A DNA stretch of 64,000 bases, taken from positions 124,001 to 188,000 of the forward strand of contig JAWLAT010000005.1 of NCBI GenBank assembly GCA_041395325.1. The letters run 5' to 3'. This document shows positions 8,202 through 16,402 of the stretch, in pieces (position 1 is the first letter of the stretch; each line of letters opens with the position of its first letter). The notes beneath the pieces are model-generated. The model worked only from the letters and a program-made list of their open reading frames with translations. It made no database searches and was not told the origin of the DNA. The translations under genes and the position numbers were made by a program. Source of the DNA: JAWLAT01 sp041395325 (GTDB lineage: Bacteria > Pseudomonadota > Gammaproteobacteria > Xanthomonadales > SZUA-5).

Positions 8202-9980
8202 ATGCATTACAGCGCTCCCCGTGACGACATGCGTTTCGTTCTGCATCGGGTCCTCAAGGTCGGTGAGGTCTACGCCCAGTTTGGCGAGGATCCACCGTCC
8301 GAGGACCTGATCGATGCGGTGATCGAGGAAGGTGCCAAGTTCTGCGAGCAGGTGCTGTTGCCTCTGAACGGCCCTGGCGATGCCGAAGGCTGCCATTACG
8401 CCGACGGCGTGGTTCGCACCCCGAACGGATTCAAGGCCGCCTATGACCAGTTCGTCGAGAACGGCTGGAGCGGACTGACCGCTGCACCGGAGTTTGGCGG
8501 CCAGGGCCTGCCTGAATCGGTCGGCGTGGCCGTCAAGGAGATGATCGATTCCTGCAATCTCTCCTGGGGTTGTTACCCGCTGCTGTCGCACGGCGCGGTC
8601 GAGGCACTGAAGCACCATGGCGAGCCCTGGCAGCGCGAGGCCTTCCTGAAGCCCATCGTCTCCGGCCGCTGGACCGGCACGATGTGCCTGACCGAACCGC
8701 ATTGCGGCTCCGATCTGGGCCTGTTGCGCACCAAGGCCGAACCGCAAGCCGACGGCAGCTACGCCATCAGCGGCACCAAGATCTTCATCACCGGTGGCGA
8801 ACAGGATCTGTCCGAGAACATCGTTCACCTGGTCCTGGCCCGTCTGCCCGATGCGCCCAGCGGCACCAAGGGCATCAGCATGTTCGTCGTCCCCAAGTTC
8901 CGCGTTGACCAGTCCGGCCAGATGGGCGAGCGCAATGCGCTGGCCTGTGGTTCGATCGAGCACAAGATGGGCATCAAGGCCTCGGCGACCTGCGTGATGA
9001 ACTTCGATGGCGCCCAGGGCTGGCTGATCGGGCCGGTGAACAAAGGTTTGAACTGCATGTTCACCATGATGAACACGGCGCGCCTGGCCGTGGGCATCCA
9101 GGGCCTGGGGCTGATCGAAATCAGCCACCAGAATGCGCTGGCCTATGCCAAGGACCGGTTGCAGATGCGTGCCCTGTCCGGACCCAAGCGACCGGACAAA
9201 CCGGCCGACCCGATCATCGTGCACCCGGATGTGCGGCGCATGCTGCTGACCCAGAAGGCCTTCGCCGAGGCCGGTCGTGTCCTGGCCTTCGAAGGCGCAC
9301 TGCTGGTCGACATCAGCGAGCGCCACCCGGACTCGGCGGCGCGTGCCGATGCCGAAGCGCGGCTGGGCATCCTGACGCCGATCGTCAAGGCCATGCTGAC
9401 CGAACTGGCCGTGGAGAGCTGCAATCACGGTGTGCAGGTGCTGGGTGGACACGGCTATATTGCCGAGTGGGGCCTGGAGCAGTTCGCCCGCGATGCCCGC
9501 ATCACGACGATCTATGAAGGCACCACGCAGATCCAGGCGCTGGACCTGCTGGGTCGCAAGATCCTCGGTGGCCGTGGCCAGGGCCTGGCCGGAATGATGC
9601 AGGACCTGCTTGATCGCTGCGCGCTGGCGGCCAAGGACGACGCACTGCGTGGCGATGCCGAAAAGCTGGGTGGCGCCATTCGTGATCTGGCCGGCCTGAC
9701 CCAGGCCATCGCCGGACGTGCCCAGGCCAACGCCGACGAAGTGGGTGCGGCGGCGGTGGATTATCTGTTCCTGGCCGGCTATCTGCTGATTGGCGAGGCG
9801 CTATTGCGCTCGGCCCAGGTGGCTCGCCAGGAAGCCGCCGGTAGCGCACTGGCCGAGTCCAAGACGGCCCTGCTGCGCTTCTATGTGGACCGCATCCTGC
9901 CGCGCGCCGAACAGCACCGCCTGTGCGTGCAGAACGGCGGACAGAGCCTGATCGATCTGCCAGAGGCATTGTTGGCCTGA
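8202..9980 (+). CDS. acyl-CoA dehydrogenase (FadE-type, 592 residues)
   Basis: FAD-dependent enzyme of fatty-acid beta-oxidation that oxidises acyl-CoA to trans-2-enoyl-CoA. Its length and N-terminus (MHYSAPRDDMRFVLHRVL) match the roughly 590-residue bacterial group with an added C-terminal domain. Visible signatures are MCLTEPHCGSDLG (FAD contact, residues about 163-175), KIFITGGEQD, and GGHGYIAEWGLEQFARDARITTIYEGTTQIQ in the C-terminal helical bundle. Chain-length preference is not readable. Its stop lies only 4 nt from the convergent glycosyltransferase stop. Confidence 0.93.
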   Translation: MHYSAPRDDMRFVLHRVLKVGEVYAQFGEDPPSEDLIDAVIEEGAKFCEQVLLPLNGPGDAEGCHYADGVVRTPNGFKAAYDQFVENGWSGLTAAPEFGGQGLPESVGVAVKEMIDSCNLSWGCYPLLSHGAVEALKHHGEPWQREAFLKPIVSGRWTGTMCLTEPHCGSDLGLLRTKAEPQADGSYAISGTKIFITGGEQDLSENIVHLVLARLPDAPSGTKGISMFVVPKFRVDQSGQMGERNALACGSIEHKMGIKASATCVMNFDGAQGWLIGPVNKGLNCMFTMMNTARLAVGIQGLGLIEISHQNALAYAKDRLQMRALSGPKRPDKPADPIIVHPDVRRMLLTQKAFAEAGRVLAFEGALLVDISERHPDSAARADAEARLGILTPIVKAMLTELAVESCNHGVQVLGGHGYIAEWGLEQFARDARITTIYEGTTQIQALDLLGRKILGGRGQGLAGMMQDLLDRCALAAKDDALRGDAEKLGGAIRDLAGLTQAIAGRAQANADEVGAAAVDYLFLAGYLLIGEALLRSAQVARQEAAGSALAESKTALLRFYVDRILPRAEQHRLCVQNGGQSLIDLPEALLA

Positions 9981-9984
9981 AGCT

Positions 9985-10920
9985 TCAGGGCGTGTGGCTG
10001 GCCCGGCGGGCCAGCCACTGCTTCAGGGCCAGCCAGGGCGTCTGCAGCAGGATGCGACTCCAGGCACCGGTCAATAGCAGCAGGTGCAGCGGCCAGCCGG
10101 TCTGTGCTCGGTCGAAACGCCGGTAGTAGCGCAACATCCCCCGGTGCTTGTGCCAGGCCACCCGCAATGGCGCGGACGCGCTGGACACGCCTTTCCAGTG
10201 CGGCACCCGCCAGCGCGTATCGACATAGTTGCGACGTCCGGCCAGTCTCGCCCGACGGCATAGATCCAGATCCTCGCAGTGCAGGAAATAGCCTTCATCT
10301 AGGCCACCGAGCGCCTGATACTGCTGACGCGCGATCAACATCAGCGCGCCGGAGATCGCATCGACTTCGACCAGCCCCGGCACGCTTGGCGGCGTCATGG
10401 AAATCTGCCATTGCGCCACACCCAGCACGCTGGCCAAACGGCGCCCACCGAGCCCGCCGATGACCGCACGCCAGGGCAACGGATCGCGGCGCAAACTGGC
10501 GGGTTCCAATTGACCGTGGGCGTTCTCCAGCAACACGCCCAGCAAACCGAGTGACGACAAGTCGGTCGCCGTCTTGATCAGTCCGGCGAGTGCTGCAGGT
10601 GGCAGATAGCAATCCGGGTTGAGCAGCAGCAGCCATTCACCCGCGGCCTCGGCCACTGCGCGGTTGCAGGCCACCGCAAAACCGGGGTTGCCGGGGCACT
10701 CGATGGCACGCCAGTGTCCGGCCGTCCCCGATTGTCGACCTTCGAGCGCCGGCAGCGCTTCGCGCAACGCGCTGAGACTGCCATCACCGGGGGCATTGTC
10801 CACAACCAGGACTTCCACCGGCACTTCGGCGGCCAGCGCGCGCCCCACGCATTCCGGCAGGGTTTCCGCCGAGCGATAGCTGACGACAACCACGCTGACC
10901 ACAGGAGATCTGGTCTGCAT
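9985..10920 (-). CDS. family 2 glycosyltransferase, rhamnosyltransferase-like
   Basis: Cytoplasmic GT-A glycosyltransferase of 311 residues. The N-terminal SVVVVSYRSAETLPECV nucleotide-sugar fold is followed by VEVLVVDNAPGDGS, GNPGFAVACNRAV and the metal-binding LLLNPDCYL motif. YFLHCEDLDLCRR later carries the probable catalytic acid. The pattern resembles dTDP-rhamnose transferases of the WbbL type, but the donor is inferred. It sits 63 nt downstream of the 569-residue orphan gene and is probably the last gene of that operon. C-terminal hydrophobic and basic residues could associate with the membrane. Confidence 0.85.
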   Translation of the reverse strand: MQTRSPVVSVVVVSYRSAETLPECVGRALAAEVPVEVLVVDNAPGDGSLSALREALPALEGRQSGTAGHWRAIECPGNPGFAVACNRAVAEAAGEWLLLLNPDCYLPPAALAGLIKTATDLSSLGLLGVLLENAHGQLEPASLRRDPLPWRAVIGGLGGRRLASVLGVAQWQISMTPPSVPGLVEVDAISGALMLIARQQYQALGGLDEGYFLHCEDLDLCRRARLAGRRNYVDTRWRVPHWKGVSSASAPLRVAWHKHRGMLRYYRRFDRAQTGWPLHLLLLTGAWSRILLQTPWLALKQWLARRASHTP

Positions 10921-10983
10921 CCTTTTGGCGTCCTGGACTCGCAGCCGATATGGACCAGTGCGCTTTGTAGCGCTGATGCGGCG

Positions 10984-12693
10984 CTACTGATTGCGCGCAG
11001 TCGCGCTGGCCAGCCAGCGCGCCCAGCCTTGCGTCAATGCGGCCATCTGCTGCAGATCGCGACTGAATCGGGCTGCGGGCTCTGCGTCATAGCCCTCAAG
11101 CGCCGGAAGGCCGGTCGCCAGGAGCGCCTGTCCCTGCGACTCCACGATACGTACGACATCTTCCTGCCATTCGGTCAACACGCGGCCAGCCGTTTCCAGG
11201 TGGTATTGCAGCGCACCGATGAGCTGCGCCTGTGACTGGCTGACAAAGGCGGACAAGCGCTCCTGCAGCAACGACTCTGGCGCACGGCTCAGATCCAGCA
11301 TTTGCGCGGACCACCAATCTGCGCGGTCGGGGGCCGTTTCGGCCTGACAACGCGGCAGTTCGGCCATGATCCAGTCGGCCAGCAGGCGGTTCAGGTCCGG
11401 TCGGAATGCCGCTCGACCGGCGCTGACGCGATCGACGCCGTTGGCGTCGCTGCGCGGAAGATTCCAGGACAGATGCAGGTTGCGACCGGCCGGATCGAGC
11501 AACTGACTGATCGCACCCCGCCACAGATGGGCGCTGCCCGCCAGTGGACCATCGAAGCCACAGGATTCGTCGACGAGGACCAGATTGGGCGCGAAGCTCA
11601 ATCCATTCAACAGGCGCGGGGCCGCAATTCCGTGCACGATGCCCTGACCACGCCGGGCCCGGTTGTAGTCCGACGCCAGCAGGCGCTCTCGGGAAGCCTT
11701 GCCGATGCTGTACAGCCAGCGATTGTGCGGTGCATCCAGCGCACCGACGCTGCCGAAGATGACCGACTTGATCTGTCCTGGCGAAGCCATTTGCGCCAGG
11801 CGCGTCCGCGAGAGTCCCTGGACGGCGTCACTGGTCAAGGCAAATTCCGCTTGCCCAAGCACATCGCTCAGGCCCATGCCACAAACTGACAAGGCCGTGT
11901 CCCATCCGCCGCCATCAGGCGTCCCGGTCTGGTCCAGATCAAACCAGGCCTCACGTACCGCGGCAGCGCTGGGATCGAGCCCATTCAGCGCACCCGGCGT
12001 CGTCAGCGGCAGGCCCAACTGATCGACATCCAGCAGGGCCACGCGTCTGCCGGCCGCACGTAGCAAGCCGTAGTTGGTCTGTCGCGCATGCCAGTCTGCA
12101 CCCAGACTCGGCCCCGCCAACAGATGCAGCCAGCCGCGGTCTTCGGCACTTTCGGCCAGGGACGCCAACCACGCTTCACGCTCACTGGCATCGCAGATCT
12201 CGACCTGCAATCCCTGATCGCTCAGTCCCTTGTGCCATGCGGTCGAGGCATCATCGGCCGCCTCGCAGATCAACCGAACGCGGCCAATGGTTCCCGCGAA
12301 GCGCTTGGCCGCGCTCAACGCCAGGGCAGTCGGCGAGCGCGTATCGCGTGGATCCAGCAGCAGGGTCAACGGAGCCAGATCAGGCGGAGCATGAGAGCGC
12401 GTGGCCGAATCCAGCAGTTGCCGGGCACTTTGCATCAGGCCCCGCGTCGCCAGATTCTGCAACACCGGTACGACCGCCTGGGCTCGATCCCGCAGCTCTG
12501 GCATCCGCTCCAGGAGCGCGTGGCGGTGGGCTTCAAATGTGTCAAAGGTGTCGCAGGCGGCATAGGCGCCAACGACTTCCGGTGTCAGGACATGACGTTC
12601 GCTGGTCGCAAGATCGATCAGCAGCACTTCTGTCGGCGACATCGACAGCGCCTGCAACGGGCGCGCGGCAAAAAGCTGATCGAGTCCATTCAT
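10984..12693 (-). CDS. protein of unknown function with PqqD/RRE-like N-terminus
   Basis: I do not recognise this 569-residue protein as a named family. Residues about 15-90 run as beta strands (EVLLIDLATSERHVL), helix (TPEVVGAYAAC), a TFDTFEAHRHALL segment and a terminal helix-turn ending NLATRGLMQSA. That layout resembles PqqD-type winged-helix recognition domains (RRE) of RiPP enzymes. The following 200 residues look like an alpha/beta nucleotide-sugar-like domain (LTLLLDPRD, VRLICEAADD, VALLDVDQLGLPL). The C-terminal part is mostly helical. The start overlaps the methyltransferase stop by ATGA. The divergent radical SAM gene and downstream GT2 suggest a peptide- or glycan-modifying system. 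Confidence 0.6.
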   Translation of the reverse strand: MNGLDQLFAARPLQALSMSPTEVLLIDLATSERHVLTPEVVGAYAACDTFDTFEAHRHALLERMPELRDRAQAVVPVLQNLATRGLMQSARQLLDSATRSHAPPDLAPLTLLLDPRDTRSPTALALSAAKRFAGTIGRVRLICEAADDASTAWHKGLSDQGLQVEICDASEREAWLASLAESAEDRGWLHLLAGPSLGADWHARQTNYGLLRAAGRRVALLDVDQLGLPLTTPGALNGLDPSAAAVREAWFDLDQTGTPDGGGWDTALSVCGMGLSDVLGQAEFALTSDAVQGLSRTRLAQMASPGQIKSVIFGSVGALDAPHNRWLYSIGKASRERLLASDYNRARRGQGIVHGIAAPRLLNGLSFAPNLVLVDESCGFDGPLAGSAHLWRGAISQLLDPAGRNLHLSWNLPRSDANGVDRVSAGRAAFRPDLNRLLADWIMAELPRCQAETAPDRADWWSAQMLDLSRAPESLLQERLSAFVSQSQAQLIGALQYHLETAGRVLTEWQEDVVRIVESQGQALLATGLPALEGYDAEPAARFSRDLQQMAALTQGWARWLASATARNQ

Positions 12694-13583
12694 GATTGCG
12701 ATTCCGTTCGTGATTGACCCTGGCAGGTAGCCAGCTCGGCTCTGAGACGCGCGATCTCGGCGTCCTGGGCAAGGATGTGCTCACCGGCGGCGATGATGCG
12801 GCGCACTTCCTGATTGTAGTGGGCGTAGACGGACTCCGCCTGGTCTCCAAAGCAGTGCAGCCCGGGCCGAATATCCTCGAGCACGCCTGGTTGCTGCGCG
12901 CACAATGCCAGGTAGTACAAGGGCGCATAGCCCACCCCCTGCTGCAGGCGCCCATCGGCATCGATGTTCTGCGCACCCGCTTCGGCCAGTGGTTGTTCGA
13001 GGTCCCACAGGACTGACTGAAACAGCAGCTTCTGGCCCATCAGCCGATGGCAGGCAAAGTGTCGCTCCAGCAGCGCTTCCAACTCGTGCCGGTAGAGCTC
13101 ACGGAGGTGGAAAGGGTTCTCCTGGCCTTGCGCATCGCTGTAGGTGGCCTTGTCAGGCGACGACACCAGGAGCAAGCCGGCGGGACTGAGCAGACGGGCA
13201 AAACCCGCCAGCATCCGATCCTGCTCCAGCACGTGCTCGAGGGTTTCGAAGGACACGATGAGATCAAAACTGGCCGCCGGCAGATCCAGCGCAGTGACGT
13301 CGGCAGCCACATAGCTGAGATTGGGTTGCTGTCCGTAGCGGCCGCGGGCGTGCTCAATGGCGACCGGATCAATGTCCACACCCAGCACGCTGTCCGCCGT
13401 GCCAGCCAGCATGGCACTTCCGTAACCTTCGCCACAGGCTGCATCCAGCACTCGCTTGCCCGTCGCCAGTCGGGAAGCAAAGGCATAGCGATGCCAATGC
13501 TCGTACCAGATCTCACGGACACACTCGGGCGTGAAACGCTCGCCGGTGAATGCCAGCGCGGTTTTGTCGGGCGATTCGCTCAT
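12690..13583 (-). CDS. class I SAM-dependent methyltransferase
   Basis: Soluble Rossmann-fold methyltransferase of 297 residues from the ATG at 13583 (a TTG four codons upstream is possible). Motif I is VLDAACGEGYGSAML at about residues 44-58; the acidic residue of motif II is in VLGVDIDP; SFETLEHV and GLLLVSSPD are motifs IV and V. The last 40 residues (AEIARLRAELATC) look like a short coiled coil, a tail seen on methyltransferases in surface-glycan loci. The substrate is unknown. It leads an apparent operon with the orphan protein and GT2 and is divergent from the radical SAM gene. Confidence 0.85.
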   Translation of the reverse strand: MSESPDKTALAFTGERFTPECVREIWYEHWHRYAFASRLATGKRVLDAACGEGYGSAMLAGTADSVLGVDIDPVAIEHARGRYGQQPNLSYVAADVTALDLPAASFDLIVSFETLEHVLEQDRMLAGFARLLSPAGLLLVSSPDKATYSDAQGQENPFHLRELYRHELEALLERHFACHRLMGQKLLFQSVLWDLEQPLAEAGAQNIDADGRLQQGVGYAPLYYLALCAQQPGVLEDIRPGLHCFGDQAESVYAHYNQEVRRIIAAGEHILAQDAEIARLRAELATCQGQSRTESQS

Positions 13584-13649
13584 CGTGCTCGTCAATCGAG
13601 GTTGACCGGGTGCGAGGGCCCGGTTGGAAGGATCATCGGGTGGCTCTGC

Positions 13650-13655
13650 TATAGT
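13650..13655 (+). promoter_or_regulatory. possible extended -10 box for the radical SAM gene
   Basis: TATAGT (5 of 6 to TATAAT) preceded by TGC, an extended -10 arrangement, in the gap between the divergent methyltransferase and radical SAM genes. TTGGAA at 13624-13629 could be a -35 but the 20-bp spacing is long. Confidence 0.4.
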
Positions 13656-13801
13656 GCCGCGCCGCCCGGCAGGCCGCGCATCCTACCTGACTCCGGCGAT
13701 CAAGCCGAGTTCCGATCATGGGGAACGACTGCGCCCGCCGTCGGTCCCACAGGCGCTCCCGACACTGGAATGGTGTCCCAGGCAAGGTTTACAACGTTCG
13801 C

Positions 13802-14728
13802 ATGCCCCCCAAGAGCATCTTCAATCTGCATTTCGACATCGTCCACGGTTGCCAGCTGCGCTGTGTTGGCTGCCCCAACTCGACGCTGCTGCCCAAGGTC
13901 AAGCGCATTGAGGTCGAAGACTTCAATCGTTGCCTCGGCAACATCGATGTCGACAAGGTACACACGCTGCGGCTGTTCAATTTCGGCGAGCCGCTGCTGC
14001 ACAAGAATCTGACCGGCATCATGGCCTGCATACCCCGGCAACGCTGGCGCGCGTCAGTGGTCGAGATCTCGACCAATGCCCAGCATGTGGACTGGGATGA
14101 TTTCGAAGGCATGCTCGAGCAGGAAGTGTTGACCCGACTGGTCGTCAGCTGCGACGGGGATGGTTCCCCGGAAGCCTATGAGCGGCTGCGGCCGCCCTCG
14201 AAGTGGGACAAGCTGATCGAGTTCCTGGAGCGAGCTCGGGCTTTGCGAGACCGCCACTCGCCATCGCTGCAGCTGATCACGCGAACAGTGGTCGAGAACA
14301 AGGAAGACATGGCCGTCTGGAGGCGCATCCTCGAGCCGCGCGGTTGGACCCCCGAGTTCCGCGGTTGGATGCTGTTACCCGAGTCAGTGCAAAACATGAC
14401 CCGGCGCAAGCCCGAGATTCCTAGCGGCGCCTGTTTCTTCACGGCGCCACCGGAAGCCTTTACCGGACATGCGTGGAATGGTGAGGTCCGTCTGCTTTAT
14501 GTCGATCATGACGGCACGGTGGTGCCCTGTTGCATGCACCCCAGGGCAGGCGTCTTCGGCAGTCTGCGTACTCATCGGTACAGCGAGATTCTGGCCGGCC
14601 AGGCTCGGTCCCGTTTCATCGAGGGTATGGAGCATGACCGCAGCCAGATGGGGGTGTGTGGCGGCTGCGAGGTAGGGCCGGTTGGTCGCGAGGGTCCCTC
14701 GTTCCACAGTGTGATGACCGGCGGCTGA
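13802..14728 (+). CDS. radical SAM/SPASM domain protein
   Basis: Predicted iron-sulfur radical SAM enzyme, 308 residues from the ATG at 13802. The SAM-cluster motif is CQLRCVGC (CxxxCxxC, about residues 17-24), followed by RLFNFGEPLLHKN (glycine-rich SAM contact) and VSCDGDGSPEAY. The C-terminal region has GACF, VPCCMHPRAG and CGGCE cysteines, consistent with a SPASM-type auxiliary cluster. An upstream ATG at 13718 would add 28 Arg-rich residues without family resemblance. It is divergent from a methyltransferase / RRE-like / glycosyltransferase unit. The substrate is unknown, possibly a peptide or sugar. Confidence 0.82.
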   Translation: MPPKSIFNLHFDIVHGCQLRCVGCPNSTLLPKVKRIEVEDFNRCLGNIDVDKVHTLRLFNFGEPLLHKNLTGIMACIPRQRWRASVVEISTNAQHVDWDDFEGMLEQEVLTRLVVSCDGDGSPEAYERLRPPSKWDKLIEFLERARALRDRHSPSLQLITRTVVENKEDMAVWRRILEPRGWTPEFRGWMLLPESVQNMTRRKPEIPSGACFFTAPPEAFTGHAWNGEVRLLYVDHDGTVVPCCMHPRAGVFGSLRTHRYSEILAGQARSRFIEGMEHDRSQMGVCGGCEVGPVGREGPSFHSVMTGG

Positions 14729-14742
14729 GTTGCCGCCGAGGT

Positions 14743-15606
14743 TCAGTGCAATCGTTCAGGCTGTCGGGCCAGCTCAGCAATCAGTTCGCGCGTCCCCTCA
14801 TCTTCGGCGGCCCCCGGGCTGAGCTCGATGTAGCGCTGAAAGTCATGCAAGGCAGCGGCATCTGCGCCAATGGCCCGATACAGCAGGCCACGGTCCCGCC
14901 AGTCTTCTGCGCTGCCTACCAGGGTGACGAGCCGATCGGCCACGCGCAGGGCGCGGTCCCAGTCCTGCTGATCCACGTAGATTGATTTGAGATTGCGCAA
15001 CATGCGCGCCAGGATGGCGCGGTTGTCGGAGGGCTCCAGCAGATCGATCAAGGCCTCGTCATCTGGTCGCTCGCCGGATTGCACACTCCAGGCCCGTTGA
15101 CGCAGTTCCTCCGTCCCCAGAGAGCGGCCTCGGTGGTACGGGTCCAGCACCAGCACACCATCCTCGACCGGCAAGCGCACCAGGAAGTGGCCGGGGAACG
15201 AGACGCCTTCGGCAGCCAGGCCCAGGCTGCGAGCCAGCAACACGTACAGCACCGACAAGCTGATGGGAATGCCTCGGCGACGATCCAGCACGTCCGACAG
15301 ATAGCTGTTTCGAGGGTCGTAGTAGTCGTGCGACTCGCCGACAAAACCCTGATCGTCAAACAGGTAGTTGTTCAGCGCGACAATCCGGGTGAGAGGCTCG
15401 TCGGGGAGGGATTGGGCGTGGACGCGCTCATGCAGATCCGCTTCCAGCAGGCGCAATCGCCGCAGGTAGTCGGCGACGTCCAGTTGTGGGTATTCGTCCC
15501 GGGCGATCAGCAGGGCGGCCTGGTCCAGCGGGATGGACTCATCTGGCGCAGCGGCCAGCCACGTCCACGGAGAGTCCATGCGCAGCAGCTTCTGTTCCTC
15601 GCTCAT
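14743..15606 (-). CDS. SirB1-family protein (transglutaminase-like plus TPR)
   Basis: A 287-residue cytoplasmic protein of the SirB1 family. The central region has NNYLFDDQGFVG, NSYLSDVLDRRRGIPISLSVLY and LGLAAEGVSFPGHFLVR, diagnostic of the SirB1 transglutaminase-like fold. The last 80 residues form TPR-like helices (RNLKSIYVDQQDWDRALRVAD). The biochemical role is not established for the family. A strong AGGAGGG precedes the ATG at 15606. It is convergent with the radical SAM gene, with 14 nt between them. Confidence 0.9.
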   Translation of the reverse strand: MSEEQKLLRMDSPWTWLAAAPDESIPLDQAALLIARDEYPQLDVADYLRRLRLLEADLHERVHAQSLPDEPLTRIVALNNYLFDDQGFVGESHDYYDPRNSYLSDVLDRRRGIPISLSVLYVLLARSLGLAAEGVSFPGHFLVRLPVEDGVLVLDPYHRGRSLGTEELRQRAWSVQSGERPDDEALIDLLEPSDNRAILARMLRNLKSIYVDQQDWDRALRVADRLVTLVGSAEDWRDRGLLYRAIGADAAALHDFQRYIELSPGAAEDEGTRELIAELARQPERLH

Positions 15607-15691
15607 CGTGCCCTCCTGGCTCGGTGCGCTTCACGGCGCCTGCAGGCACAGCATGGGGTCGGAGTGACGTGTGAGCAAGGCCCAGGATCAT

Positions 15692-16402
15692 TCAACTGAC
15701 GTAGCGGGTCGGATCCGCCATTCCCGCGTCGGCAAAACCCTTCGCACGCAGACGACAGGCATCACATGCCCCGCACGCCTGACCCTCTGCGTTGGCTTGA
15801 TAGCAGGAAATGGTGCGGCCAAAGTCCACCCCAAGTTCAATGCCACGCTTCACAATCATGGCCTTGCTCATGTTGAGCAGTGGCGCGTGCACTCGCCAGG
15901 GTCGCCCCTCCACCCCCGAACGCGTCGCAACGTGGGCCAGGGCCTGGAATGCTGCCACGAATGCTGGACGACAATCGGGATAGCCCGAGTAGTCAACCGC
16001 ATTCACACCAGCGAACAGATCGGTGGCGCCCACGACTTCCGCCCACCCCATGGCCAACGCAAGCAAGACCGAGTTCCGGGCTGGAACATAGGTCACTGGT
16101 ATGCCTTCGCTGCTGCGGGTGGGAACATCAATGTCGGCAGTAAGCGCGGACCCACCCAGTGCACGCAGATCCATCTGCACGACCTTGTGAGAAGCGGCCC
16201 CCAGCAAGGTCGCCAGTTCCGCGGCCGCTTTCAATTCCACCCGGTGGCGCTGACCGTAATCCACGCTCAAGGCATGGCATTCGAAACCCTGCGCCCTGGC
16301 CTCGGCGAGCGTCAGGGCGGAATCCATGCCGCCGCTGAGCAAGATCACGGCGTGTCGCTTGGGGGAAGGAGCTTGGGCAGGCCCGGTATCCATGGAATGC
16401 AT
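15692..16402 (-). CDS. queC: 7-cyano-7-deazaguanine synthase QueC
   Basis: Converts 7-carboxy-7-deazaguanine to preQ0 with ATP and ammonia in the queuosine pathway. 236 residues, about family length. It has the N-terminal PP-loop ILLSGGMDSAL (about 20-30), SVDYGQRHRVEL, YVPARNSVLLALA, and the zinc-binding cysteines in ISCYQANAEGQACGACDACRLR near the C-terminus. The ATG at 16402 overlaps the stop of the upstream EAL gene (TGATG). No other queuosine genes are in view, and no preQ1 riboswitch-like leader is present because the gene is internal to a unit. Confidence 0.95.
   Translation of the reverse strand: MHSMDTGPAQAPSPKRHAVILLSGGMDSALTLAEARAQGFECHALSVDYGQRHRVELKAAAELATLLGAASHKVVQMDLRALGGSALTADIDVPTRSSEGIPVTYVPARNSVLLALAMGWAEVVGATDLFAGVNAVDYSGYPDCRPAFVAAFQALAHVATRSGVEGRPWRVHAPLLNMSKAMIVKRGIELGVDFGRTISCYQANAEGQACGACDACRLRAKGFADAGMADPTRYVS

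Noticed and set aside
8094..9452. Minus-strand frame of 452 codons opposite the acyl-CoA dehydrogenase
   Set aside because: Composition is His/Gln/Gly-rich without motifs; the plus strand encodes an intact dehydrogenase.
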